From: Rhizophagus irregularis | Taxonomy: Eukaryota; Glomeromycota; Glomeromycetes; Glomerales; Glomeraceae | Direction: 5' to 3' | DNA length: 64,000 nucleotides | Assembly (NCBI RefSeq): GCF_026210795.1 | Contig: NC_089443.1 | Coordinates: forward strand, 3,100,001 to 3,164,000 | In this document: in pieces, positions 37,829-49,345 of the stretch | Position numbering within the stretch: the stretch's first letter is position 1 | How the letters are laid out: each line of letters opens with the position of its first letter | The notes under the pieces: model-generated | What the model saw: only the letters and a program-made list of their open reading frames with translations | What the model was told of the DNA's origin: nothing | The model's database searches: none | Program-made: the position numbers and the translations under genes

Positions 37829-39540
37829 TTATACATCATAAATTGATTCTGCAAAATATTTTTTTGCTATTTCTGGTGTAGTTTGAGCCAATGCAACTAA
37901 AATTAAATAAATTGGATCAAAATAATCTACAAGATCTCTGTATCTTTTTAACCAAGATTTTAATGCTGAGAAGGCTGTTTCAATAGGATTGAAATCTGGT
38001 GAATAGGGAGGTAAATAAAGTACCTTACCACCAATATTTTCTATTGCTGTAACTAAATTATCATCATGATGTATACGTGCATTATCCATAACCAATACAC
38101 TATGCTTAGCTGGGTAAGGATTCATTTGGGGTAACTAAATAAATAAAAGAAAAATTATCAAATAATTATAAATAATTGCATATTATATTACCAGTTGTGT
38201 TAAAACAAAGATTCGAAATCTTTCTTTATCACAGCTTCCCTCCATAATGTCAACAGTAGTGTTTCGGGCGAAACCGAAACTTAATATCTAGCGAAACTTC
38301 CAAAACTTGGCGAAACTGGTTTCGCCAAATGTGCAAAATTCCGAAACTGGCTAATCTCTGAAACCTAAAAAGTCACGTGTTAAACGTTAAACTTTTAATT
38401 GGCTATAAGGTATAATCATATGATTCCAAGATCTCATTTTTCATTAAATTATTTTAGATGTAAGGTAGAATTTTGTACAAGTCCTCATTTTTGACGCTAC
38501 CAAATATCAACTTCCATTTAAAAATTTCGTCATAATCTAATTAGTTGGAATATGATTGAATATTGCAAATATGGTAAAAATATATATATATATATAATTT
38601 ATTTAATATTCCAACTAAAGCAAATAAAATAAATAAATATGAAAACAAGAATGATAAAAAGAATTTAGATTTGCGATTTAAAATTTAATGTTAATTGGAC
38701 GAACGGGCGTGTAATCTACAACTGGATTTTGGATATGAAACAACCAATTAAAAAGTCATGCACGTGACAATTTTAGTTTCGCTAAGTTTCGGAAGTTTCG
38801 CCAGGTTCCAGACATTTCGCCAGGTTTTGGCAGTTTCGGAATAGCTGAAACCGAAACTCAAAATGGGCGAAACGTTTCGCCAATCGCAAAACAGTTTCGC
38901 CCGAAACATTAGTCAACAGCAATAAAACCTTCTAAGGACTATAGTATAACGCTTTCCTCTAACAAAAACGACATTTTTTTTCACTCTAGTATTGATAGGA
39001 GAGTAGCCATACAATCTGGTAAGTGTTCTCTCATCTTTAGCTATTTCATCAATAAAAATTAATTGTTCAGAAGTGTAATGTATTCCAATATTATATAAAT
39101 AAAAACCACGTAAAGCTTCACTCCTTTCTTTGGCAGCTTTTTGTATTTTTTTTCTTGTAATACCGCAAAATTGGAGGGAACGCCATAATGTTGGTATAGA
39201 AACAACTTTTCCAATTCTTTGCTCCATCTAATATACCAATTCATCAAGGTACCAATCTACTTTATCTTTAACCAATCTTTCTAAAACCTATAAATTGTTG
39301 AATTATTAATATTATCCAACAAAAAACTAAATTATAAGTTCTTACCAACATATCTTGTCTTGTAAATATTTTTCTTCTTCCTACTCTACCAGCAAACGGA
39401 TCTCTTACACATCCCCACTTTTTAAAAATTCTACAGACTTTGTTAACAGTAGCTTCACTAACATACATTCTTTTAGCAATTTCTTTCTGCATAAAACCTT
39501 CAGCCTGACAGTAAATAATTCGCCATCTCAAATCTTCACT
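37829..39540 (-). pseudogene. Tc1/mariner-type transposase (DD34E), interrupted by a MITE
   Basis: The minus strand begins with a helix-turn-helix segment (CQAEGFMQKEIAKRMYVSEA, TVNKVCRIFKKWG), then an AT-hook-like GRVGRRK. A GT-AG intron follows (about 39299-39357), then VDWYLDELVY, an in-frame TAG and MEQRIGKVVSIPTLWRSL. FIDEIAKDERTLTRLYGYSP holds the first catalytic Asp. The 655-bp hAT-type MITE then cuts the gene at a GTCAACAG duplication. After it come GSCDKERFRIFVLTQL, another short intron and MNPYPAKHSVLVMDNARIHH, then YLPPYSPDFNPIE. The spacing between the last Asp and Glu is 34 residues. The enzyme would excise and reinsert a TA-flanked element. It is dead here. Confidence 0.85.
38257..38911. 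mobile_element. hAT-type MITE with 8-bp target duplication
   Basis: GTCAACAG flanks it at 38249-38256 and 38912-38919. Ends are TAGTGTTTCGGGCGAAAC and, inverted, TAATGTTTCGGGCGAAAC. Subterminal zones are packed with CGAAACT/GTTTCGCC phrases, and the interior is AT-rich with a (TA)n run. It has no ORF. The termini resemble those of the hAT element at 21712, so a related transposase may have moved it. Confidence 0.9.
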
Positions 39541-39599
39541 TAAAAATTTTCACATTTCAATCTAAAATTATTTTAGTAAGTTAGTATAGTTTGATTTTT

Positions 39600-40730
39600 G
39601 AAAGAATATTTGTCATTTACACTTACTAGTTTGAAAATTTTATAAATTCGCAAAAATTTGATTTGAGAAAGTACTTATTTTTGTAAATTCGAAGGAAAAA
39701 AACCAGTCTAAGCTTATAAAAACCGAACTATAGCAAATAGAAAACTTATATTTTATAACTATAAAAGAAATTTGCAATATTTATTATAAACTTAAAAAAA
39801 GTTCGCAAAAATATTGAAAATTCGTGAATTTTTTATATGGTGTCACATGGTTGAAGATCGCACCATTTTGAAAACGGCGATAAAAATATTAAGATATCAG
39901 GACGACATTTAAATAGTATCAAGATGATATTTGACAAGAATTTAGAGGGTCATGAAAAAATTGTGAAACGTAGGTAGTACATTCAATAATTTTTATTAAT
40001 TGATAATGCCATATATATTATTAATAAGCAATTATGATGGTCAAAATGAAAAACAAAAATAACGTATCGATATCATTGTTATTACAGCTTGAAGTAGTCG
40101 CGTTTTGTCATTATTGATTCACAATTATTGAATTGATAAGTATTGCAAAGTTTAATCGTACTTGGTAAATTATGTAGGTGCATCCCTCTCTAGTAATATA
40201 AAACAATGTAACAATATCGGTATGACAATAATATTATAAATGTTGAATTGATGTAAGTTTCCTGATTATGACGCACCTGGTAAATTACTTCTCTCTCCGA
40301 CGGTTAACATAAAACATTAATATTATAACAAATACTGAATTGATAAGAGTCTGTATTACATACAACGCAAGTTTCTGTGAAATTAAAAATAAGTACCTGT
40401 TAAATTAGACACCTCTCTCTCTCCAGATGGTTAGCTGTTATGACACTAATATTGTATCAAAACTTTGTGACAATTGTTAAATTAATAAGTACACGGATTA
40501 TGGTGCAAGTTTCTGCGAAATTAAAGATACGATCGTACCTGGTAAATTAGACACATCTCTCTCTTCCTGGATGGTTAACATAAACCAACGTGACGATATC
40601 GTTATAACATAATGGAGTAGTTACTCACAATATTATCAGATTTTATCACAAATATTAAATACTACTAGAATTTACCTGTTAACTACATGTATAGCAGTTA
40701 ATGTTTAAAACCTAAACTTGAAAATAAAGT
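39600..40730. repeat. AT-rich DNA with four degenerate tandem units
   Basis: Between about 40130 and 40610, four units of about 75-155 bp carry GTACCTGGTAAATTAGACAC, then TCTCTCTCTC, then GATGGTTAACATAA. Upstream, 39851-39883 is the inverted partner of 35970-36002. No coding sequence was seen. Confidence 0.55.
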
Positions 40731-40737
40731 AAAAAAT

Positions 40738-40885
40738 TTCATTATTTAAATTTTTTCTTGATGTTATTCTTGAACATGCAATATATAATTGTCCATGAGA
40801 AAATACAGGAGTTGAAGATACAAACCAACCCAATTTAATGATTGTTCTTGAGAGTCATTGCAAATGCTGGTTGTTAATCCCAAAA
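40738..40885 (-). pseudogene. PIF1-like helicase C-terminal fragment (Helitron relic)
   Basis: The minus strand reads LGWFVSSTPVFSHGQLYIAC, then SRITSRKNL, which matches the last conserved motifs of PIF1-type helicases carried by Helitrons. Just upstream in another frame AFAMTLKNNH corresponds to the 'AFA.TI.K.QG' part, so there is a frameshift. No 3' hairpin or CTRR end was identified nearby. Confidence 0.7.
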
Positions 40886-41004
40886 AAGATGCATAAATTA
40901 AAGTACTGCATTTATAGAAATCAAACAAAATTTTTTTTTTAAATAAAAATTGGTCTCAGAACACTTGGGTTACCAAGATTTTCAACCTTAAGAATCAAAA
41001 ATGC

Positions 41005-41290
41005 AATAAGTGGGTAAGTGGGTTGAGCTCATCTGGTGGGGCCTACCTCATTAGAGTGTCCCTTAGGTCGTCAGCCATTAGCACCCAACTGCCTATGACC
41101 AATAATACATTACCACTACCTTCTGATACCACAAGATCCCAAGTATTACATAGGAGCATGGCGCTTTTGCTATGTGCATACCCTGCCTCCATGATACTGC
41201 CTACTATATAGAGGTCTTAAAAATGGTACATTTCATCAGCGGCCAAAAAAGACCCTCGAATGATCCCCCAAGTACAGTAGTACCTTTTGT
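41005..41290. other. Less AT-rich island, possible SINE or TE fragment
   Basis: The segment from AAGTGGGTTGAGCTCATCTG to about 41290 stands out by near-even base composition in AT-rich surroundings. Short open frames exist, but none is protein-like. No tRNA-like A/B boxes or inverted ends are convincing. Confidence 0.3.
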
Positions 41291-41639
41291 GAAAAAATTT
41301 CAGGGTAATCTCTCTTTCTTTTCATTCCTTTATTTTCTCTTTTCATTTTTTCACAATGGTTTTTTTCTTTTTTTTCTTCTTTCCCTTTATTCTTTTTCTT
41401 TGGGTATTAATATGAAAAAAAAAATTATTAAAAAAAGGTAAAAACGATTAAAACTGAACGCGTAATTATTTTTGACATGTTATATAAATATCAAAGATAG
41501 TTTAACATAACCCAGCGAGAGCAGAATATGTACCTGTTGTACGCCAGAATAAAAATAGACACGCATATACAGTGGTCTGACTGTAATTGTTAATATGAAT
41601 ATATTTTTTTGAATAAAGTATACTGTTGATAACAATAAA

Positions 41640-41905
41640 AATTGCAAAGTCACGTGCCTAATAAATTCATGAATACGATATCAAACGATATCATAATGAT
41701 ATCGTTATCTTTATTTATTTAATAAATTACGGCATCATAAATAAATATACTGAAAAGAATCATGAGATATTGTACTGCATAATAAAGCTATATAGCTGTA
41801 AAATAATAATTATTTTTTATCCACAAATCAATTTTCGTATCATAGACAAAGTGAATTGTCTGTACGTGGTCAATTATTGATATCGGGAAGATTCTTCTCC
41901 AGTGA
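41640..41905. repeat. GATATC-rich short repeat
   Basis: ACGATATCAAACGATATCAT and TGATATCGTTATC lie within 60 bp and resemble the blocks at 35.6 and 60.3 kb. The remainder is AT-rich spacer. Confidence 0.4.
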
Positions 41906-41908
41906 ATG

Positions 41909-44900
41909 TCAATGGCTTGTCTGAATGCAAAAAAGAGGACATTTCAATACATTGTGAATTCTGTTAATATTGTCAAACCAATCAATAGTAATAAAGGCAT
42001 AATATTTATCATCATTGCCTTTGTATTTGAAGATCCCTTTTATAATCGCATAACATTCACAACTGTCTTCCTTGTGTATTGTTACGACATCACCAATATG
42101 AAGATGTACTTTGGAAAAGATGCCATTGCTTTCTTCCATAGTGTATGTCGCCAATTCATACCAGCTCATTTGAGAATATATAAGAGCTGACTTTTGTCCA
42201 ATGTCCATAAATGAAAGAAGCAGCTCAGATTTGAAATTTGGCAAATTTTTCATGATATTTTCGCTTTAAGATAATATTTGTAATAAAATCCACTGGAGAT
42301 GAAATCGCTATATAAAATAAATATACGTTAATAATTGTGGAAATATCATTTCCTTCCAGTTCTTGTTCATTGGACATAGTAGCTAAACCTCTACAAGGTT
42401 GTGATAATCTTTGATCTGCGCCTCCATCTACTAAATGATGAATTGCAAAGAGCGTAGTATACCGTTTTAACAAGTCTAGTTCGACATTCTTGCAATTTGT
42501 TTGTGGTACCATTGCTTTAAAGATCTGATGCACCATCTCTTTGATACCAACTTGAGTGTTTATAAGAGTACCATAAGTCCTTGTGTGCACCAGGCACCAG
42601 CAAGTGGATATTGATATGCAGGTTTGGTAAGTTAGCAAATTCAGGAAAAAAATAAAAAATTATATAAGAATTATGAATAATTGTACCTTTGGAAGAATTT
42701 TCATTTCTTCTTCAAAGCATTTTTGTAATTCGTCATACGAATCTAATGTAAACTTGCTTTCAAAAACAATCCTCATTGTTTTTGCTACATATACCCAACA
42801 AGCAATTATTACATTTTTTGCCATGTTAATGCGTGATTCTTGAATTCGTCGCAGAATGCTTCTGGATTCATTTTCCTTTAAGCTTGATGTTTCTAAAAAA
42901 CTATTAAGTATAAAAGGCATTATCATAGCGAGCCTAAGATAGTCAGACATCATGAAACTAGCATTGTGACTAATTGGATTTGGCAAAGAGACCATTTTTT
43001 TGGTTTCTTAAAGTTCTTCCAGGCTTTGATAAACTCGTCCTCTCCTTTTTGTGAAAATAATTCGCACCTGTGGAAATCAATAAGCTTTATTAAAAGATTT
43101 TGTTCGTTACATATCTAGCTAAAGTTAATTAAATTCTAAGATCATACGTTAATTTAAGAAGTCATCCAATCTTCCCAGCAGTTGCATGATATACATTTTG
43201 AGGTGTCTGTAGATGCCTTTTTCTTAGCAGCCTATCCAAAATGCTAGGTGTTGTTCTTAGTTCAAACTCAGTACAAAGTCATCTTTGCCTTGTGGTAGCA
43301 GGTTCATTAAATATCTCTTTAAATTGATCGTCAGTGATGTGATGATATCTTGATGTTGCTGGTACATCCTGAGAGAAGTTGGTAAGTGATTCTCGAGAGG
43401 CTGTACAAGTGCGGCAACCTTTATTGGCATTATGTCGTAATACACCACACATGTCATTCCCTTGTGGTAAATCAGCAGTTACGACACCTAAACCAGCTAT
43501 CACCCAAGCATCTTGGCCATTCACTTCCATTAATTTTCCTTGTTCGAATTCATTGAAATTACCACCAAAAGGAACAAACCTGAGAACAAAGTGATTTTTG
43601 AACAACTTTCTTTAACGGGCAGGCATATTTCCGAACTGCATATAAATACCTCCTAACGAATGATAAACATTCCTAAATGTTCTAAAATCATCATAGTATA
43701 TGTCCAAAAACAGCTTATAAACTGGAATTGTTGGAGATGGTGGCTGCCTTATTGAAATATATTCCGAGGGATGTTGATAAGAGAATGTTGCATCACAAAT
43801 GCGCCAGTGTGTATGATGTTTATAAAGTATTTTGGTAATTCGTAGTGTATCTACAGCAACCTTTTCAGAAATTTGTGATGTAGTTATTGTCAAGAATGGT
43901 TCATCTTGTAACCAAACTTCTCCGGAAAGAAAGCGATTTTGTCTTAATTCTCCCTTAAAAGTTCCAGGCAAGTCACTCTAATCTAGAACTTTTTGGATTC
44001 TCAGCCGATACTGTTGATTCTCTTCATTTAATAATATTGCTCTCAATCTGCCAAGTTTTCACTCATTATCGTAATAGTAAACAAAATCGCCGCATTGGTA
44101 TATCTCTATTATATACATATGAAAAAAGTGTTAGTCTCTTGTACTTTATTGCTTCGCCTCTCTTGCATTTAATAAATAATTACCCCTGATATCATTAATT
44201 GTTCTTGACCGAAAAGAGGTGACTCTGCCTATAAGGTACCATGCCAGTACTCGGATTTTGTTTTTGAATCGACACCAGCACCAAAATACATTTCCTTTAA
44301 TAGTGATGGGTTGTTAAGAACATTCCAAATGATATCACTTATTGAAAGTTGATATGCCATCTTTGAATCCTTTAAAGTTGATGGTGTTTTTTTTGATGAA
44401 ATTGAGATAGATTTTGCTGATATTAAGGGAAGAGGAAGACGCTCCCTCCATGCTTGAAATCTTTGAATATTCTTTACAATATGATCTTTATTAAATTCTG
44501 GTCTTATGATAATGTCAACAAGATCTTCATATGCATTTGTTGAAATATTATGCTTATAAATCCAATAAAATAAGGCAGCAGTAGTTAAATTTTGAAAATA
44601 TGGAGCAAAATCACCATCAAAAGATGGTAACTTATCTTTAGCCAATGCTTTATCAACGAATAGCTTTTCTTCTGAGATATCAGAATCATGTCTTTCTTCA
44701 TTATCTGATGACATTGTTTTATATTCTTCATCACTTTCTAAGGACATTATATAATCGCTTTCTGCTTCGCTTCATTGTTCTAAATCATTATCATTATCAT
44801 TTCGTTGTTCTAAATGATCATTGTCAGTTCGTTGTTCTAAATGATCATCATTGCTTTGTTGTTCTAAATCATCACCATTATCGCTTCGCTATTTTATATG

Positions 44901-45104
44901 ATTATCATCGCTTCATTGTTCTAAATCATCATCTCCGTCGCCATATTTGTTGCTAATATTATCATCTTCAAAATCTTTGTATACCATTTTTTCATTGTCA
45001 TCATTATCCGATAATAAAAATCTGTTGGGCAACCTTCTAAAATTATTACGGATACAAAAGGGTAATGCAGCAATATTCGCTTTTCGAGGTTTATTTTGTA
45101 ACAT
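41909..45104 (-). pseudogene. BAH/Tnp2-like transposase family protein, decayed
   Basis: The reading starts at ATG 45104 (MLQNKPRKANIAALPF). It passes a D/E-rich region with repeated DDLEQ units and several stops, then MSLESDEEYKTMSSDNEE. A conserved block follows (DFAPYFQNLTTAALFYWIYK, with ISTNAYEDLVDIIIRPEF). A BAH-like stretch comes next (GDFVYYYDNE, stop, KLGRLRAILLNEENQQYRLR). Then come DIYYDDFRTFRNVYHSLGGI, YMQFGNMPAR, HFVLRFVPFGGNFNEFEQGK, VTADLPQGNDMCGV and a Cys pair (GCRTC). Later parts are LPNPISHNASFMMSDYLRL, KRYTTLFAIHHLVDGG and a second BAH-like tail. The order recalls CACTA/Tnp2-type transposases. I know it as a repeated Rhizophagus family. At least eight breaks make it a pseudogene. 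Confidence 0.65.
44765..44940 (-). repeat. DDLEQ-coding minisatellite
   Basis: Six degenerate units of about 27-33 bp with TTGTTCTAAAT(C/G)ATCAT (plus strand) encode acidic repeats (DDLEQRSDNDHLEQ-like) near the start of the Tnp2-like gene. Unit changes create stops in the decayed copy. Confidence 0.7.
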
Positions 45105-45199
45105 GGCTATGATAATAATTATAATAAGGAATAATAAAATGAAATAAAATCATAAATTTAAAAAATGTCCATGCACGTTTGTGTATTTAATTCATTAAC

Positions 45200-46140
45200 T
45201 GCTTTTATAATATTTTCAATTGGATATCATAGTATCGTGACTGCAGCAAATAAATGGAAATTTTGGGTTAACAAATTTCGTAATGGTTACATTAGTTCCT
45301 TGTCTGTGGTGCATTAACAGAAATTTTGGGCAATGATCTGGTTACATGTAAAGAAATTTTGTATGAAATCATGACCGCAGGACATAAACGGCAATTTATA
45401 TTATGAATTTCATGAAATTTCGAGAAAAAAAAATGTCAATGGTTACATTAGTTCTTGGATCACAGTACATTAATGGAAATCTTGGGGAAAATGATCTAAA
45501 ATTGACGTGTTAACAACAGTTACATGCAAAGAAATTTTGTATAAATATCGTGCGTGACTGCAGAACATAAACGGAAATTTAGATTACTAATTTCTTAAAT
45601 TTTGGGAAAATCAATCAGAAAAAAATGTCAACAGTACATTTTGGTAAAATGATCTAAAATTGACGTGCAAAGAAATTTTGTATGAATATTGTGACCGCGG
45701 GACATAAACAGAAATTTGAATCAATCAGGAAATTTTCTTAATGGCTACATTGTACAATGCATTGACGAAGTTTTGAGGCAATAATTTGAAGAGTTGACTT
45801 CTTTAATGGTTATATGTAAAGAAATTTATATGAATATTGTGACCGCAGGATATAAGCGGAAATTTAGATCATTGAATTTTGGGATAATTGATCAGAAAAA
45901 AAATTCATTAATAGTTAGTTACATTAACTGTTAATGAATTATATAATGAACAACATCGTAACTATAGATATTTGCTCTTGAATTTAGGATTGATGTTTTG
46001 ATAATTACATGTAAAGAAATTTATATAGGTTGCTGAACATAACGGAAATTGGGTTAACAAAGCTTTTCTGAAAAATTGACATTACATTTTAAGAATATCG
46101 TAATCACAGCACATTTAGACAAGACAAATGATCAGAAAAA
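45200..46140. repeat. Satellite-like repeat, unit about 140-185 bp (block 1)
   Basis: Six diverged units share GACCGCAGGACATAAACGG, then AAATTT, ATGGTTACATTA and ACATGTAAAGAAATTTTGTA. Landmarks are near 45241, 45384, 45563, 45701, 45851 and 46036. The same family reappears at 56930-57110 and 57900-59180. It is non-coding. Confidence 0.75.
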
Positions 46141-47310
46141 AATTGTTAGCAATTCGTGTTCCAGTTTATATGAAATTTTGATTTTTATGATTTTAAATTA
46201 TTACAATCAATTATTATGATAAAATCACTAGCAGTGAGCATTTTTATTTATTTATTATTATTTTCCATATGATTTTAGAGAAGAGTTTTTTTAATTACTA
46301 CTTTAACGAAATGTACTAACACTTGTAGACAGGTTCAAAGCATGGGATTTCAACTGGAGCTCAGGGGTATAGATTTCGGTGGGTATTTTATAACATTTTT
46401 TTTTTTAAATCTTTTTTTTTTAATGTACTATTACTAACAGTTCGTTTCTTTTTTTAAGTGGGTTTTCATGATTGCTTTGACGGAATTTTTCTATTTTGTA
46501 AATTATACTAGTAGTTTATGTATTATTATTTAGTTGTATAATAAAATAATTTATTGGCATTTTAAAATATATTAACCATGTTCTGTTAATCTTTACAAAA
46601 TTGTGAAAATTATCATAAAATGGTTTTAAATACATTGTCAGGATGACATATTTTATGATGTTCTGGTAAGCATCGGTAATGGGTTCTAACATGGTTTTCA
46701 TTATTATGTAAAATGTCTTTACAACCATATTAAAATTCAAATTTTAAGTACATTTATGATATCATAAAAGAATTATACAATATCTTGAAAAAATTGCCTT
46801 GTCCAGTAAAAGTAGTCTCATTTTATTTATGAATGTATATTTTAATATACAGTATTTGAAATGTATTAGAGACATTATTCTATTCAATACATTTACTAAA
46901 TTTTATCGACATGGTTAATTTATCGGTAAATAGATCCATGATCGGTAGACGATTATTTCCATGATATGTTTACTATTCGGACACAATTCAATACATTTCA
47001 GCAAAGAATAAATTATATATTAAGCAAAATTATTGATATGAACTTTATTTATGATTAAAAGTATTAATAATAAAAGTATTAATAATGTAAATGTTAAGTA
47101 TAATTACTAAATTATAGTTCTTCTATGCTAAATATTTACTATAAACTATTGATCGAATAAAAAAATCAAAGCCAACAACCAAATGCTATAACATTATAAG
47201 ACCATCAAGTTTCCACGAATATTGAACCTTAAAGTATTATCATCACCACCAGCTCCAGCTACAATGTCCTTTCCATTTGGAGAAATATAATAGCCTCCTT
47301 AATTTGCAAT
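46141..47310. other. AT-rich intergenic DNA without recognisable gene
   Basis: A brief less AT-rich patch (about 46320-46385) is noted but unidentified. The rest has no ORF or structure that can be supported. Confidence 0.5.
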
Positions 47311-47318
47311 CTTCTTAG

Positions 47319-48805
47319 TTACTTTTTTTTATGCTTTCTTTGCTCTCTTTCATCATTATCATCCTTTTCGTCATCATCCTCGGGAAATAACTTTGATCTT
47401 GTAACATCTATTTTATCAGTACAAGCAAAGTCCAAATTTATTGTGTATAAATCTGTATTTGCTATAAAAAAGTTGCGACAAGCTGTCTTGTCATCATCCA
47501 CCTCCTCACTTAAACAACTAATCCCGTAAATAATAACATTTTGGAGCGTTCATTGTCAACCACTGACGAAATATAATTGAAACTGAAACTTTAGATTTTA
47601 ACTGGGAAATATTATCGTTAGTGCAACTATTCTGATATGTGAAAACTATATTCAACCATAATTCGCTCCTCCATCCATCAAAAACTTTTCGAAAACGTTT
47701 TCCCATAAAACCAATTTTTTGTTTGTTTTCTTTCTTCTTAGCAAAATGTGGAAATAATTTACTAATTATATCTTCTATCATTAAATTTTTAGAAGAATGA
47801 TCAAGGTGCCGAGTACGAAAAAATAATGCTCTTAATTCAACGTAAATGATATCTAAGACCCATTTTGGGAGAGAACTATAATTATTTTCTAATATTTCAC
47901 TCATCTGTTTTTGACTATATTCGCAACTAATTTTAGGTTCTGTATATTTATCTGGAACATTTGCGTCAGGTCTTGGGGAAGGACTTCTGGGGTAGTGACG
48001 TTCTTTAGTAAAATATAGAGACAGCAACTCCAAATTGTTATTTATGAGTTGTTGTTCGAAATTATCCCTATAATAAAAATAAATTGGCTCAGAACATATG
48101 AATTATAAATATTACAGATTTACTATATATATTTACATTGGAGTGTGATTCTTCAAAGGCGGCAGGGAATGTGGTGATGTCACCGAAGAGGATTCCAGTG
48201 ATGTTATTATTGATATGGAACTTTGACTTTTCCTGTATTTCTCAGTCATAAAATTGACATATTCAGGTAAAATTAGGCCGAATTCATCCGCTATTTTCTT
48301 CTTAGTTTTATAGGGATCCGGAGATATATTTATTATTTCCTTTACAATTATTAAATATCAAGGTAAATGAACTATTCATATTACAAAAAGAAAGAATAAT
48401 GAATTTCAATTATAGGTCACCTATTTTTTCTTCATCAATTTGTTGAGGAGTTGAGGTGGCCATTGACGTTGCTGATTTTGTTGAGGTTGTTGAGGTTGTC
48501 GAGCCCAGGTTGTTGGGGTTGTTGAGGTTGTTGAGGCCATTGAGATTGAGGTGGTTGTGGCCATTGAAATTGTTGAGGTTGAGATTGTTGAAATTGTTGA
48601 GGTTGTTGCGGCAACTGAAGTTGAGATTGTTGCGGTTGTTGAGATTGAGGTTGTTGCGGTTGTTAAGATTGGGGTTGTTCTGTTGAGGTTGTTGCGGCCA
48701 TTGAGACTGAAGTTGTTGAAATTGCGGTTGCGATGGCTGCTAATGTTTAATATAAGAGCCTTTTTTACGAATTCCTTGTTCTTTATCAAGATCTTGAGAA
48801 GACAT
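47319..48805 (-). pseudogene. Q/P-rich N-terminus and unknown C-terminal domain, broken
   Basis: From ATG 48805 the minus strand reads MSSQDLDKEQGIRKKGSYIK, then a stop. A Q/P/W repeat region follows (QSQWPQQPQQ and many QQPQ units) whose frame slips. Further on, IINISPDPYKTKKKIADEFG, LILPEYVNFMTEKYRKSQ and LPPLKNHTP lead to an intron (48136-48068, GTAAAT...TATAG). This joins in phase to DNFEQQLINNNLELLSLYFT and KWVLDIIYVELRALFFRTRH, then RKVFDGWRSELWLNIVFTYQ. One more frame change near 47520 gives EEVDDDKTACRNFFIANTDL and an acidic/basic tail ending HKKK. The function is unknown. The C-terminal block looks like a conserved DNA- or protein-binding domain of an AMF-specific family. A truncated relative starts at 60112. 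Confidence 0.5.
48456..48730 (-). repeat. QQPQ-coding minisatellite (CAACAACCT type)
   Basis: The tract is built from CAA, CCT, TCT and TGG codons on the minus strand (GTTGTTGAGGTTG on the plus strand). Open frames on both strands across it are repeat artefacts. It encodes the Q/P-rich part of the pseudogene at 47319-48805. Confidence 0.75.
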
Positions 48806-48837
48806 TTTAATGATAGTTAAAAAATGCAAGTCAAAAA

Positions 48838-49345
48838 AAAACAAATATCTCAATTATCCCCTTTTTTTTGTGTTGATCTTACCACATCATGATTAAAAAA
48901 AATTAATCTTTTTCTTGCATCGTAATTATATCTATGATTAATATAATTAATTACAAAAAGAAAAAAAATTCTTTTTGCCATTGATCTTATTACATCATAT
49001 GATACAGATTTTTTTAAGGAAAAAAAAATATGATTAATATAATGATGGATATTGTGATTAAATCATGGCCAAGTAAAATTATTACATTATATGATACAGA
49101 TTTTTTTAAGGAGAAAAAAAAATATGATTAATATAATGATGGATATTGTGATTAAATCATGGCCAAGTAAAATTAATATTTTTCTCACATTGTTATGATT
49201 AATTTCAAAAATAAGTTTCTTTTTTACCATTGATCTCAATAGATTTTCTAAGGAAAAAAATTTGATTAATATAATGACGGACATTGTGATTATCGAGTAA
49301 AAATTAATCTTTTTTTCAATTTTTTTCTTTTTTTTTAAACACAAA
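48838..49345. repeat. Tandem duplication of about 85 bp plus diverged units
   Basis: GATACAGATTTTTTTAAGGA and the following GATGGATATTGTGATTAAATC, then ATGGCCAAGTAAAATTA, occur twice almost identically (48998-49080 and 49091-49172). A third, diverged unit is at 49240-49310. TCTTACCACATCATGAT near 48880 recurs in inverted form at about 59985. Confidence 0.7.

Noticed and set aside
40460-40540. Very short intron-like pieces (GTAC...CGCAG) in the 40-kb tandem units
   Set aside because: They would be about 25 nt, too short for splicing, and are not kept in all units.
41023-41211. Possible tRNA-derived SINE in the less AT-rich island
   Set aside because: GGTTGAGCTC only weakly resembles a B box, and no A box, tail or target duplication was found.
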